This document shows, piece after piece, positions 24,545 through 33,152 of a DNA stretch of 59,257 nt. Position numbers and translations under genes: made by a program. Within the stretch, counting starts at the first letter, position 1. Every line of letters starts with the position of its first letter. The DNA comes from a virus. Below the pieces are notes generated by a model that saw only the letters and a program-made list of their open reading frames with translations, did not search any database and was not told the DNA's origin. The stretch is taken from positions 1 through 59,257 of the IMG/VR virus record IMGVR_UViG_3300046169_000050; one strand, 5' to 3'.

Positions 24545-24668
24545 AGAAATAAATAAAGATATCAAGAAATTTCTTGATAACGGCGGCGAGATTACTCGCT
24601 GCGAGTTAGACGAAAGAAACTTCGAATACGGCTACAAAAATAGGGGGAAAAATGTTCAGCAAAAGTGA
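24495..24668 (+). CDS. 57-residue charged protein, unknown
   Basis: The frame runs from ATG at 24495 after CTGGAGG to TGA at 24668. The 57 residues are rich in Lys, Glu and Asn with a helical N-terminal half (ENKIREKLRKEINKDIKKFL). It starts inside the previous gene and overlaps the next by 17 bases. The ribosome site and packing support it, although it is short. Confidence 0.52.
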   Translation: MSIGLISENKIREKLRKEINKDIKKFLDNGGEITRCELDERNFEYGYKNRGKNVQQK

Positions 24669-24846
24669 CCAAGCCTATGTAAACGACGTCGTATTAGCAC
24701 TTGAAGCTGCAGAAACAATGGCAAACAGACACGGTGAAGACACCTGTGTCCTTCAAGACTTAAGAGTTGTTCTACTTCGGTTCAGCAACGAAACGCCTCT
24801 CGAAATTGTTAGGCCAAGAAACTACAGAGGGAGCGCTCTTGACTGA
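24652..24846 (+). CDS. 64-residue helical protein, unknown
   Basis: This small protein follows a GGGGGA ribosome site and is helical for most of its length (VVLALEAAETMANRHGED). Its last 8 bases overlap the TTG start that I assign to DNA polymerase, which suggests translational coupling between the two. No family is recognised. Confidence 0.55.
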   Translation: MFSKSDQAYVNDVVLALEAAETMANRHGEDTCVLQDLRVVLLRFSNETPLEIVRPRNYRGSALD

Positions 24847-26653
24847 TATCACGCTTGATTTCGAGACTTACTTTGACACCAAGGTCTCGCTAACCAAACT
24901 CACCACAATGGAATACATCAAACACCCCATGTTCAAAGTGTGGGGAGTCGGAATCAAATACGACGATTGTGACACCGTGTGGTTTACCGAAGACGAAGTA
25001 GAAGATGAGCTTGCAGACATCGACTGGACTGATGTCCGACTCATCTGCCACAACACCCCTTTCGATGCATACGTTCTATCACAGTACTTCGGGTACATAC
25101 CCGCATACTTTATAGACACAGCTGCAATGTCACGAGGCAAGTACCCCGGCCAATCTGCCAGACTTGCCGACACAGCTATACGTCTATTCCCCAATGATGA
25201 AAGTATGCGGAAGGGGGGAGAGTTAGCGGAGGCAAAAGGAACCTTCGACCTCTCCCCCGAACAAGACGAGTCGCTTGGACGCTACTGCATACAAGACGTC
25301 GACCTAACATATGCTATCTGGAAACAGATGGAGCCTGACTACCCACAGTCCGAGTTGGATCTTATTGATCTAACAACACGGATGTTTGTAGACCCGGTCA
25401 TAGAAATAGACCGTGAACGACTAACCACGTACTTAGAAACAGAAACCAAGAACCGTGAAACAAAGATAGAAGCAGCAGGTATCTGCCCCAAAATCCTTAG
25501 TTCCAACGATAAGTTCGCTGAACATCTACGATCTATCGACATAGAACCACCGATCAAACGCAGCCCCAACACAGGTAAAAACATCCCAGCTTTCGGTAAA
25601 AACGATGCAGGCTGGAAACAAATGGTTGCAATGTACCCAGAGCACAACCATCTCTGGAATGCTCGCGAAGCTGTAAAGTCACGACTAACAGAGACAAGAG
25701 CGCAGCGCTTCCTCGATGCTGCTTTAGACGACAACCGTATCCCAGCACCGTTGCGTTACTACGCTGCGCACACTGGGCGGTTTGGTGGCACCGAAAAGCT
25801 CAACATGCAAAACCTTCCTCGAGGTGGCGAGTTACGTCAATGTCTCGTCGCACCCAAAGACCACCTAGTTTACGTAGCTGACCTGTCAAACATTGAAGCG
25901 CGCATGCTGGCTTACGTTGCAGATCAACAAGACCTCATCGAGCAGTTTAGACGCGGCGACGACATTTACTCCAACTTCGCAAGCGTCATCTACGAACGCC
26001 CTATCAATAAAAAGAAAGACCCCACCGAACGATTTGTAGGTAAAACTGCAATCCTTGGGCTGGGCTACGGCATGGGGCACAACAAATTCCAAGCCACGCT
26101 CAAGTCTGGAGCAATGGGTCCACCCCAAGATTTCACCCAGCGAGAAGCACTTGAGATCGTTACTAAGTACCGCACTACTTACAACAAGATTGCGCTGCTA
26201 TGGAGCAGGCTTCAAGACCAGCTACAACTAACCCTCCACTCCGAAAACTACGGCATGAAATATGGTCCGTTCTTTACTGTAGAAAGAAACGGATTCCGGC
26301 TGCCGAACGGTATGTCTCTTCACTACACAGACCTGTCGCCTGAAGCGACAGGTGGGTATGCGTATCTATCACGCGGTAAAAAAGAGTACACGTACGGAGG
26401 GCGAATCACTGAAAACCTTATACAAGCACTGTCTCGTATTGTAATTACAGACAGCATGCTACGGCTGCAGAACAAGATGCCTGACGCACGAGTCGCGCTA
26501 ACGGTTCACGATGAGATAATTATTATTGCAGCTAATACCCACCCTGATGCTACAATGAATACGATCATTGACGATCTATGCATCGCTCCAGAGTGGGCAC
26601 CAGATCTTCCTTTAGCTGCTGAGGGTGGTTACGACACCGTATATAGTAAATAA
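24839..26653 (+). CDS. Family A DNA polymerase with 3'-5' exonuclease
   Basis: From TTG at 24839 (after GAGGGA) the protein is 604 residues; the frame is open 24 codons further 5' but without a ribosome site. Exonuclease motifs are DFETY (residues 7-11), CHNTPFDAYVL and YCIQDVDLTYAIW. Polymerase motif A is ADLSNIEARMLAYVA with Asp348, motif B is KTAILGLGYG, and motif C is TVHDE with His557-Asp558. It lacks the 5' nuclease domain, as usual in phages. It replicates phage DNA together with the primase-helicase two genes on. Confidence 0.92.
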   Translation: MTDITLDFETYFDTKVSLTKLTTMEYIKHPMFKVWGVGIKYDDCDTVWFTEDEVEDELADIDWTDVRLICHNTPFDAYVLSQYFGYIPAYFIDTAAMSRGKYPGQSARLADTAIRLFPNDESMRKGGELAEAKGTFDLSPEQDESLGRYCIQDVDLTYAIWKQMEPDYPQSELDLIDLTTRMFVDPVIEIDRERLTTYLETETKNRETKIEAAGICPKILSSNDKFAEHLRSIDIEPPIKRSPNTGKNIPAFGKNDAGWKQMVAMYPEHNHLWNAREAVKSRLTETRAQRFLDAALDDNRIPAPLRYYAAHTGRFGGTEKLNMQNLPRGGELRQCLVAPKDHLVYVADLSNIEARMLAYVADQQDLIEQFRRGDDIYSNFASVIYERPINKKKDPTERFVGKTAILGLGYGMGHNKFQATLKSGAMGPPQDFTQREALEIVTKYRTTYNKIALLWSRLQDQLQLTLHSENYGMKYGPFFTVERNGFRLPNGMSLHYTDLSPEATGGYAYLSRGKKEYTYGGRITENLIQALSRIVITDSMLRLQNKMPDARVALTVHDEIIIIAANTHPDATMNTIIDDLCIAPEWAPDLPLAAEGGYDTVYSK

Positions 26654-26655
26654 CA

Positions 26656-26853
26656 ATGTCAAGACTAGTCCTGTCAAGAAAGATCAAACAAGGAGTTACC
26701 ATCCACAAAGATGGTAAGGTCTTAGCAAGCTTGGAAGTACACAAAGTTGACCGCAACTCGGTCACATTAGCGTTTGTCGCAGACACGGAAATAAAAATAG
26801 ATCGCGACGAAATTTATAGCAAGGAGTCAGAGACTAATAAGTCAGATTATTAG
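26656..26853 (+). CDS. csrA: CsrA/RsmA-family RNA-binding regulator
   Basis: This 65-residue protein aligns by eye with CsrA over its whole core: LVLSRKIKQGVTIH at the start replaces LILTRRVGETLMI, and IKIDRDEIYSKE (residues 47-58) matches the VHREEIYQRI segment that holds the key Arg (here Arg50). CsrA dimers bind GGA motifs, often at ribosome sites, to block or protect messages. Here the gene lies 2 bases after DNA polymerase and just before the primase, so the phage may use it to time its own translation or redirect the host. Database confirmation is pending, but the pattern is clear. Confidence 0.82.
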   Translation: MSRLVLSRKIKQGVTIHKDGKVLASLEVHKVDRNSVTLAFVADTEIKIDRDEIYSKESETNKSDY

Positions 26854-26862
26854 TTGCGCTAT
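26850..26862 (+). promoter_or_regulatory. TTAG-N5-CTAT palindrome variant upstream of primase
   Basis: This copy has one mismatch in the right arm (TTAG-TTGCG-CTAT) and overlaps the csrA-like stop codon. It is 14 bp from the primase start. A nearby CTAATAAG...TTATTAG pair (26834-26853) forms a second, wider inverted repeat. Confidence 0.5.
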
Positions 26863-26876
26863 TAACGGAGGGATCT

Positions 26877-29384
26877 ATGCGCGTTACGTTTCTAGAGGCG
26901 ACCAACGGTGTCCGCCTCACAAAACACTACTCAAAGAACAAAGTTACGCCCTACCCTTATGTCAAAGAAGTAACGAGCCACGAACACAAGATCACGGTAG
27001 ACCAAGCAGGACTCGACGAGCTTTACAATCTGATCCAATACCACGGATCGCTCGGACACTGCATGCTCAAAGGCGGACTCAAACGCGACCTTGTACAGGA
27101 AAGTCGCAAAGGCCAGTCAGAACGCAACGCACTTAACGGCCTTTTAGTTCTCGACGTAGACGGCATCAAACTCAACCGAGCATTACCAAGTAAGCAATTG
27201 TCGGCTGCCGTTGTTGAGTCTCTTACCGAACAAGTAATCAACACATTGCCCCCGGCATTTCATGATGTGTCTTACATATCGCAAGCCTCAGCTTCACTAG
27301 GTATGAAAGGAGACAAAGTCTCGCTGCACATCTTCATGCTTCTTACGGTGCCAATGCCACCTAAATCAATCAAGCTGTGGTTACAACACGTCAACCTCAA
27401 CTCAGACTTGTTCCAACCACAGATCGAACTAAGTTCTAATGGTCAATCGCTCAAGTACCCGCTAGATGTGTCACTTGCTGACAACTCAAAGCTAGTATTT
27501 ATAGCAACGCCTACCTTTGACGACCCGTCAGTTAACCCATTTGTCAGTGATAACGACCGTACAATCTCAATCACAAGGGGTAATGCAACAGTCGACTTGG
27601 CAGCCGAAATGGGTTCTATTCACCCAGAAATCATCCACCAGCAGTCTATCAAACACAAAGATGAGCTACGCGTAGACGCAGGCATGAAGCGCAAAAACGG
27701 TAAGGTCCAGTCAATGACTATCGATAACGAAGTCAAAGACGTACTAACTAACCCAGACCGTATGCACATCACTGTAGTCGACAGCTTCTCGTTCCCGTTC
27801 GTCCGTTGCAACATCAACAACGGCGACAGCGCAGCGTATTACTTCAACGCCGAGCGCCCTATCTACATGTACAACTTCAAAGACGAACCGTTGTTCGAAA
27901 TAGAAAAAGCTGACCCCGACTTCTACAAAGGTATCTTCGATATGTTCGAAGATGAGATGAAAGAGATAGGCAAAACCGAATACCCTGTTGTACTACGTGA
28001 CTACCATACCGACATGTACTTCAACGGAGTATTCGACCCCAATCTCAATCAATTCACTACAGAGTATCCGCTTACACAAACAAGCAGAGCCAGTGTTGAG
28101 TCCTTTATGTTGAGCCACGGACGTGCAGCACCAGACTTCATCCCTGATGCACGTATCATCTTTGACCCGACTAAAGACGACGTAGCAGTCAACCTCAAAA
28201 AGGTGCCTTACTACGTCAACACGTACACTCGCAGCAAGTACATGCTTGAAGCAGTCGACCCCGACGAGCCGTTAGAGTTCGGTCACGCAAGAAACATTCA
28301 ACACCTGACCCCGAACATCTTTCTTTTGCTCGACCACATACTTGGTAACGGGCAAGAAGAGTTTGAGCGCTTCATTAACTGGATGGCTTACATCTACCAG
28401 ACTCGACAAAAGACTAAGACCAGCTGGGTACTTAGCGGTACACAGGGCACAGGTAAAGGTTTGTTCTACAACACAGTCATCAAACCACTGTTTACTGAGT
28501 CGCAAGCCCCCATGCGAGCGCTTGAGTCTATCGAAGAGCAGTTCAACCTGTTCATGCGTAATGCACTCTTTTTAGTCGTTGACGAATTTCACATGGGTTC
28601 AGCCAAAACAGGCACTAGTAAGATTGCTGACAAACTCAAAAACTGGATTGCAGAAAAGAATGTGTCAATTCGAGCAATGCGTAGCAACAGCGTACAAGTC
28701 GAAAGCTACTGCAACTTCTTGTTCTTCACCAACAGACTAGATGCAGTCAAGATAGATACGGGTGACCGACGTTACAACATCGCACCTCGACAGGACACTA
28801 AGCTTCTTGACGCGCACCCTGAGCTGCCAGACAAGTTGTACAACATGGACAACGAATTACGAGCCTTCGCTGGTGTACTAAACACCTTCAAATACGAAGA
28901 ACGATTCATCCACGTACCTATCGACAACCGTGCTAAAGAACAAATGCGCACCGTTGGCATGACAGTCTTTGAAGAGTTCTGCAAAGCTATCAGCGACGGA
29001 AACCTTGGCCACTTTGCAGACATTCTCGACATCAACACAGGTACAGTCGCGTTCGCAAACGAAATCATGACGGCTCAGCGTTTCGTTAAAAACTGGATTG
29101 CAGAAGCTGGAGACCCATACGTCATACTACCAACAGAGCACTTACGAACCGTATTCCACATACAAACCGAACAAAACCCACGTCTTAGCCAACGTGAGTT
29201 TATCAAGCGGTTACAACGTCATGGGTTAGAGCCAACGCGTAAGCGCCCATTCGCTATCTCAGGCGACAAATCGCAGTCCGTCATCAGAGGTATAGAAACA
29301 AAATGGAATATCTCAGATAAAAATCTGCAAGCCATCATCGATACTCACTTTGAGGACGAAGATAGAAAGCTCTTGCGAGCTTAA
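26877..29384 (+). CDS. Primase / SF3-type helicase (D5-like, DUF5906)
   Basis: This 835-residue protein starts with ATG after GGAGGG. The N-terminal part contains GLLVLDVDGI (near residue 90) and KVSLHIFML, resembling an archaeo-eukaryotic type primase core. The C-terminal half is an SF3 helicase: Walker A GTQGTGKG at residues 521-528, Walker B FLVVDEFHMG near 563-572 and TNRLDAVKIDTGDRRY (sensor/Arg region). It unwinds and primes phage DNA for the family A polymerase. A short charged linker lies between the domains. Confidence 0.85.
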   Translation: MRVTFLEATNGVRLTKHYSKNKVTPYPYVKEVTSHEHKITVDQAGLDELYNLIQYHGSLGHCMLKGGLKRDLVQESRKGQSERNALNGLLVLDVDGIKLNRALPSKQLSAAVVESLTEQVINTLPPAFHDVSYISQASASLGMKGDKVSLHIFMLLTVPMPPKSIKLWLQHVNLNSDLFQPQIELSSNGQSLKYPLDVSLADNSKLVFIATPTFDDPSVNPFVSDNDRTISITRGNATVDLAAEMGSIHPEIIHQQSIKHKDELRVDAGMKRKNGKVQSMTIDNEVKDVLTNPDRMHITVVDSFSFPFVRCNINNGDSAAYYFNAERPIYMYNFKDEPLFEIEKADPDFYKGIFDMFEDEMKEIGKTEYPVVLRDYHTDMYFNGVFDPNLNQFTTEYPLTQTSRASVESFMLSHGRAAPDFIPDARIIFDPTKDDVAVNLKKVPYYVNTYTRSKYMLEAVDPDEPLEFGHARNIQHLTPNIFLLLDHILGNGQEEFERFINWMAYIYQTRQKTKTSWVLSGTQGTGKGLFYNTVIKPLFTESQAPMRALESIEEQFNLFMRNALFLVVDEFHMGSAKTGTSKIADKLKNWIAEKNVSIRAMRSNSVQVESYCNFLFFTNRLDAVKIDTGDRRYNIAPRQDTKLLDAHPELPDKLYNMDNELRAFAGVLNTFKYEERFIHVPIDNRAKEQMRTVGMTVFEEFCKAISDGNLGHFADILDINTGTVAFANEIMTAQRFVKNWIAEAGDPYVILPTEHLRTVFHIQTEQNPRLSQREFIKRLQRHGLEPTRKRPFAISGDKSQSVIRGIETKWNISDKNLQAIIDTHFEDEDRKLLRA

Positions 29385-29402
29385 AACTATTAGCTATACT
29401 AA
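29373..29402 (+). promoter_or_regulatory. Promoter with TTAG-N5-CTAA palindrome, nuclease gene
   Basis: TTGCGA (29373-29378) and TATACT (29395-29400) are 16 bp apart, and the palindrome core is at 29390-29402, overlapping the -10 box. The nuclease start is 27 bp further on. Confidence 0.63.
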
Positions 29403-29429
29403 TAACAACGAAGCAGGAATATTCGTACT

Positions 29430-30185
29430 ATGAATCTTACCCAGAGCCAACGGCCTGATATAGACAAGGCTTTTGAAGTACCTGAACAACTCGGACCAGT
29501 TAAAGCATGGTCCTACTCAGCCCTAAAAGTTTTTGAAGAATGCCCTTACCGCACCTACATATCACGTGTGCGACGAGTCCAAGAGCCATCCAGCCCAGCA
29601 GCTGACCGTGGCACACAGATACACCAAGAGGCTGAAGACTACGTCAACGGCACGCTCGGTGACTTCCCACAAAGTCTAGCTAAGTTCCGAGACGACTTTG
29701 AAGAACTGCGCAGTATGTATGCAAACGCTAAAGTCGAACTAGAAGGCGAATGGGGCTTTAACACAGAATGGGCACCTGTCGGATGGATGGAGCCTAAGAC
29801 ATGGGCACGCATCAAACTAGATGCCCTTGTGCACGAAGACGAAGGTAGTGCACGAGTCATCGATTACAAGACAGGCAAAAAGTTTGGCAACGAGATTACC
29901 CATTCGCAGCAGTGTCTGTTGTACGCAATCGGCACGTTCTTTCGCTACCCACACCTCGACTTTGTACAAACCGAGCTGTGGTACCTAGATAAAGGCGAAA
30001 TGACAACCAAGACATACACACGAGCCGATGCTATGCAGTTTGCCCCCGGCTTTCACAAACGCGCCATCGCTATGACAACGTGTGAAGACTTCGCGCCTAC
30101 ACCCAGTAAGCAGGCGTGTCGCTGGTGCTCGTTCAAAAACACCAATGGTGAAGAACCCGCTGAATGTCAGTGGGGCGTTAGTTAA
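29430..30185 (+). CDS. RecB/Cas4-like PD-(D/E)XK nuclease
   Basis: This 251-residue protein has the hallmarks of the PDDEXK_1 family: an N-terminal WSYSALKVFEECPYRTYI, a central LDALVHEDEGSARVIDYKTG with catalytic D145-Y-K147, and a C-terminal cluster CRWCSFKNTNGEEPAEC that could hold an iron-sulfur centre with the N-terminal Cys. Phage proteins of this type act in DNA processing and recombination beside the replisome. It has its own palindrome promoter and is followed by a strong terminator. Confidence 0.82.
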   Translation: MNLTQSQRPDIDKAFEVPEQLGPVKAWSYSALKVFEECPYRTYISRVRRVQEPSSPAADRGTQIHQEAEDYVNGTLGDFPQSLAKFRDDFEELRSMYANAKVELEGEWGFNTEWAPVGWMEPKTWARIKLDALVHEDEGSARVIDYKTGKKFGNEITHSQQCLLYAIGTFFRYPHLDFVQTELWYLDKGEMTTKTYTRADAMQFAPGFHKRAIAMTTCEDFAPTPSKQACRWCSFKNTNGEEPAECQWGVS

Positions 30186-30192
30186 TCCCTCT

Positions 30193-30250
30193 AAGTTGCG
30201 GCACAACTTAGTGTTGCCCCGGTAGGTGAGTGGTCTACCGGGGCTTTTTT
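30193..30250 (+). terminator. Intrinsic terminator after the nuclease
   Basis: A 10-bp perfect stem GCCCCGGTAG / CTACCGGGGC (30216-30225, 30235-30244) is followed by six T. A smaller hairpin AAGTTG/CAACTT (30193-30208) precedes it. It closes the polymerase-primase-nuclease unit on the plus strand. Confidence 0.88.
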
Positions 30251-30267
30251 ATGTCTGGAGATAAAGC

Positions 30268-30459
30268 ATGGACCACAAACAAGAACAACGGGCCACGAGC
30301 CTTCTACTTGGCGGCATAACTGAAGATGTCGTCTTCGATGTGTTAGCGATGGAAGCTGACGCAAACGGCAAACCATTCGACGAGTTCCAACTCGAAGACT
30401 TGCCAGTGCACATAAAACAACTCAACGATCGAATCAAATCACAGGGGGAGGTTTCATGA
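30268..30459 (+). CDS. 63-residue protein, unknown
   Basis: The first gene after the terminator follows CTGGAGA. It encodes a small acidic, helical protein (GGITEDVVFDVLAMEADANG at residues 15-34). It overlaps the next start by 4 bases. No family is recognised. Confidence 0.58.
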   Translation: MDHKQEQRATSLLLGGITEDVVFDVLAMEADANGKPFDEFQLEDLPVHIKQLNDRIKSQGEVS

Positions 30460-30698
30460 GTTTTTTCTTTCGACTACTCACCGTAGTTGAACTCATTCAT
30501 TGGCTTAAACGACTTAAGGAAACAGGCTATGCAGATGTGGCACAGACGGGAAAACAAGACTCTGATCGAGTTTGTAATTGTGACCGACCCACCAGAAGCC
30601 ATGTACTGGATGACATACAAGCTAAAAGTTGCGGACATCCGTCTTGTTACCAAAGTACCCAAAGCAGACAAGACACACATCAGGAGAGAAATCTATGA
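30456..30698 (+). CDS. Doubtful small gene overlapping 30529
   Basis: This frame begins well, with GGGGAGG before ATG 30456 and a helical N-terminus (MSFFFRLLTVVELIHWLKRL), but after about 25 codons it overlaps the next gene's frame and becomes compositionally odd (Cys, Ser, His-rich). Either this is a short overlapping gene, or the natural product continues in the next frame after a slip or one-base change near 30520-30535. Confidence 0.3.
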   Translation: MSFFFRLLTVVELIHWLKRLKETGYADVAQTGKQDSDRVCNCDRPTRSHVLDDIQAKSCGHPSCYQSTQSRQDTHQERNL

Positions 30699-30810
30699 AG
30701 ACATTGTCGCCCGTGAAAGAGCGCCGCACACGAACGCGGTATCTAAAAAGCGTAAAGACGCCGTCCGTGACAATGCTAAAACCCGGCGGAAACAACAAGA
30801 AACTGGGTAG
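30529..30810 (+). CDS. Small basic protein, unknown
   Basis: From ATG at 30529 (after AAGGA) the frame gives 93 residues with a natural beta/helix pattern (TLIEFVIVTDPPEAMYWMTY), a helical middle and a very basic tail of Lys/Arg. It overlaps the Gp88-like gene by 116 bases. An in-frame ATG at 30487 would extend it, without a good ribosome site. No family is recognised. Confidence 0.5.
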   Translation: MQMWHRRENKTLIEFVIVTDPPEAMYWMTYKLKVADIRLVTKVPKADKTHIRREIYEDIVARERAPHTNAVSKKRKDAVRDNAKTRRKQQETG

Positions 30811-31381
30811 TAAGGTCACCACTGGCGCTTGGAAAAATGCTGCAATCTACAGCCTGACGCTCGAAGAACGCACCACCTGCCCTTCCGACTGCGAACAATG
30901 GGACACCTGCTATGGCAACAACATGCCGTTTGCTGCGCGTTACGATCATACACACCCTATGTTCCTCACCAATCTAGAAGAAAACATCAGCGATCTAATC
31001 TGCAAACACATATGGAAAGGACAACCATTAGCTATCAGGCTGCACGTACTAGGCGACTTCTTCAGTGTCGACTACGTTAACTTCTGGAACGACTACGTTG
31101 TTGGATGGGACATGCTTCACGTATGGGGGTACACGCACCACGATCCACAGTCCGAGATCGGTGAAGCCATTACCCGCATGAACACAATGGACAACTGCTA
31201 CGTTAGGTTCTCCGACTCAAAGTTCACAGCACCAATGAACCTACAAGCCAACGTCATTGCTTCAGAAAGAGAGCGATATACTGGCCTCATCTGCCCTGAG
31301 CAAAGAGGCATCAAACTCAGCTGCGGTGATTGCGCCATGTGTTGGACTAGCAACAAAGCCATCAATTTTTTGCAACATTAA
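30695..31381 (+). CDS. Gp88-like phage protein
   Basis: From ATG at 30695 (after GGAGAG) this protein is 228 residues. It has the pattern LKPGGNNKKLGSKVTTGAWK, then LTLEERTTCPSDCEQWDTCY with conserved Cys, then GNNMPFAARY, and a C-terminal CGDCAMCW cluster. This resembles the phage family named for mycobacteriophage gene product 88; its function is unknown, but the Cys pattern suggests a metal or iron-sulfur site. The first 25 residues are basic and may be poorly conserved; ATG 30773 is an alternative start. Its TAA is immediately followed by the next palindrome promoter. Confidence 0.65.
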   Translation: MKTLSPVKERRTRTRYLKSVKTPSVTMLKPGGNNKKLGSKVTTGAWKNAAIYSLTLEERTTCPSDCEQWDTCYGNNMPFAARYDHTHPMFLTNLEENISDLICKHIWKGQPLAIRLHVLGDFFSVDYVNFWNDYVVGWDMLHVWGYTHHDPQSEIGEAITRMNTMDNCYVRFSDSKFTAPMNLQANVIASERERYTGLICPEQRGIKLSCGDCAMCWTSNKAINFLQH

Positions 31382-31399
31382 TATTAGCTGTGCTAATAT
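31370..31399 (+). promoter_or_regulatory. Promoter with TTAG-N5-CTAA palindrome, SF2 helicase gene
   Basis: TTGCAA (31370-31375) and TAATAT (31394-31399) are 18 bp apart and the palindrome core TTAG-CTGTG-CTAA is at 31384-31396. The helicase start at 31428 is about 30 bp downstream. This copy has the same central bases (CTGTG) as the one at 43229. Confidence 0.65.
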
Positions 31400-31427
31400 T
31401 CTTAAACAGAAAGGTGCCATTAGGATT

Positions 31428-32780
31428 ATGAAACCGTTCAAACATCAAACTACAACCACCGACTTCATCCTTAGTAAGCCCGGTGTACTCATTACCTCCG
31501 ACCCCGGTACAGGCAAAACACGCAGCGTAATTGATGCGTTTGTTAAGCGTGGCTTCGGTGACGGTCGTATGCTTGTACTTGCTCCGCTTTCTATCCTAGA
31601 AGCCTCGTGGGGTGACGACATACGTAAGTTTGCACCGCAGCTGTCGTACTCAGTTGCATACGCCAAGAACCGTATGAAAGCGTTTGATGAAGAAACAGAC
31701 GTCGTTATCACCAACCACGACGCAGTCAAATGGCTCGCAAAAAACCCCGGCTACCTTGAGCCATTCAGCACTATCTGCATCGACGAGTTCACAGCATTCA
31801 AAAACGCAAACAGCCAGCGCTCCAAGAATGCTGCAAAGATCATGACTAACTTTGACTACCGCATTGCAATGTCAGGTACACCTAACAGCAACACCATCCT
31901 AGACGTGTGGCACCCAACACTTCTAGTAGACGATGGTGAACGCCTCGGTAAACGGTTCTACAGTTTCCGTAGCGCGGTGTGCCAGCCACAGTTCAACGGC
32001 TTTGCTAACGTGTGGATAGACAGACCCGATGCACAAGAGATTGTTGCCTCTGCTCTCTTCGACATCAACATTCGCTTCTCCCTTGAAGAATGTATCGACA
32101 TGCCGAAACAGGTTGTGTCTACGCGCTACGTTGACCTCAACAAACAAACGATGGATGCGTACAAGATCCTTGCTGAAGACAGCGTCTTATACACACCGCA
32201 AGGCACAATCAACGCAGTCCATGCCGGTGCCAAGGTTAAGAAGTTACTGCAGCTGTGCACTGGCGCAGTCTATGACGAAAACGGTAAAGCTCAGGGCATA
32301 CACGCTGAGCGTTACGACCTAGTAATGCAACTAGTGCAGGAGCGTAAGCACTCGCTGGTTGCATTCAACTGGAAACACGAGCGAGACCATCTGGTCGAAC
32401 TTGCTGAAAAGCTATCGATTAAGTACGGCGTGATCGATGGCTCCACAGCCGCACACAAACGCAAAGACATTGTTGACCGCATGCAGGCGGGGCAGCTTCA
32501 GGTTGTATTCGCCCACCCGCAGTCTGCAGGACATGGTCTCACCATGACCAAAGCAACCACGGTGATCTGGGCGTCTCCCACTTATAACGCTGAGCACTAC
32601 CAGCAGTTCAATCGACGCATCTATCGCGCTGGTCAAACCCAACGCACAGAGGTCATACGGATTGCTGCTCAGGATACTTGGGAACCTGAAGTTTACGACA
32701 AGCTAGAAACCAAACTAGGCCGAATGGATGAACTACTCGGCATACTCAACCAAACCACATCGTTAAGAGAATCAGCATGA
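31428..32780 (+). CDS. SF2/SNF2-type DNA helicase
   Basis: From ATG at 31428 this protein is 450 residues; the frame is open further 5' through the previous gene and promoter. Walker A is SDPGTGKT (residues 24-31), motif Ia VLAPLSILEASW, motif II CIDEFTAFKN, motif III MSGTPNSN, and motif VI YQQFNRRIYRAGQTQRTEVI. These identify an SNF2-like superfamily 2 helicase as found in many phages, used in replication restart, recombination or DNA remodelling. It ends 4 bases inside the next gene. Confidence 0.88.
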   Translation: MKPFKHQTTTTDFILSKPGVLITSDPGTGKTRSVIDAFVKRGFGDGRMLVLAPLSILEASWGDDIRKFAPQLSYSVAYAKNRMKAFDEETDVVITNHDAVKWLAKNPGYLEPFSTICIDEFTAFKNANSQRSKNAAKIMTNFDYRIAMSGTPNSNTILDVWHPTLLVDDGERLGKRFYSFRSAVCQPQFNGFANVWIDRPDAQEIVASALFDINIRFSLEECIDMPKQVVSTRYVDLNKQTMDAYKILAEDSVLYTPQGTINAVHAGAKVKKLLQLCTGAVYDENGKAQGIHAERYDLVMQLVQERKHSLVAFNWKHERDHLVELAEKLSIKYGVIDGSTAAHKRKDIVDRMQAGQLQVVFAHPQSAGHGLTMTKATTVIWASPTYNAEHYQQFNRRIYRAGQTQRTEVIRIAAQDTWEPEVYDKLETKLGRMDELLGILNQTTSLRESA

Positions 32781-33142
32781 ATATTAATGAACTAATAGAA
32801 CAACGCGTAACCATCAAAAATCAAATCGATGAACTAAATGCGCAAACCAAAGACCTGCAAGAACAGCTTCGTGGTAACGAAACTATCTTGCTCAAAGAGT
32901 TGGATGCACAAGGATTGTCACGTACAGCTAATGACAAAGCCTCCGTATCCATCAACGAAGACACGGTCCCCGATGTCACCGACTGGGATGAACTCTACGC
33001 CCACATCGTTGACACTAGAGACTTCAGTCTTCTCCAACGCAGACCAAGTAGTACTGCTTACAAGGAGATACTCAAGCTCGGCGAGAATGTCCCCGGCCTG
33101 CAGCCACGAACCGTTCGCAAACTAAATATGCGCAAACTCTAA
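32777..33142 (+). CDS. 121-residue coiled-coil protein, unknown
   Basis: The N-terminal 35 residues are a coiled coil (INELIEQRVTIKNQIDELNA), followed by a globular part ending in a basic tail (VRKLNMRKL). It overlaps the helicase stop. Similar small proteins often precede single-strand binding or annealing proteins in phages, and the next gene may be one, but I do not recognise this family. Confidence 0.58.
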   Translation: MNINELIEQRVTIKNQIDELNAQTKDLQEQLRGNETILLKELDAQGLSRTANDKASVSINEDTVPDVTDWDELYAHIVDTRDFSLLQRRPSSTAYKEILKLGENVPGLQPRTVRKLNMRKL

Positions 33143-33152
33143 GGATCAAGTT

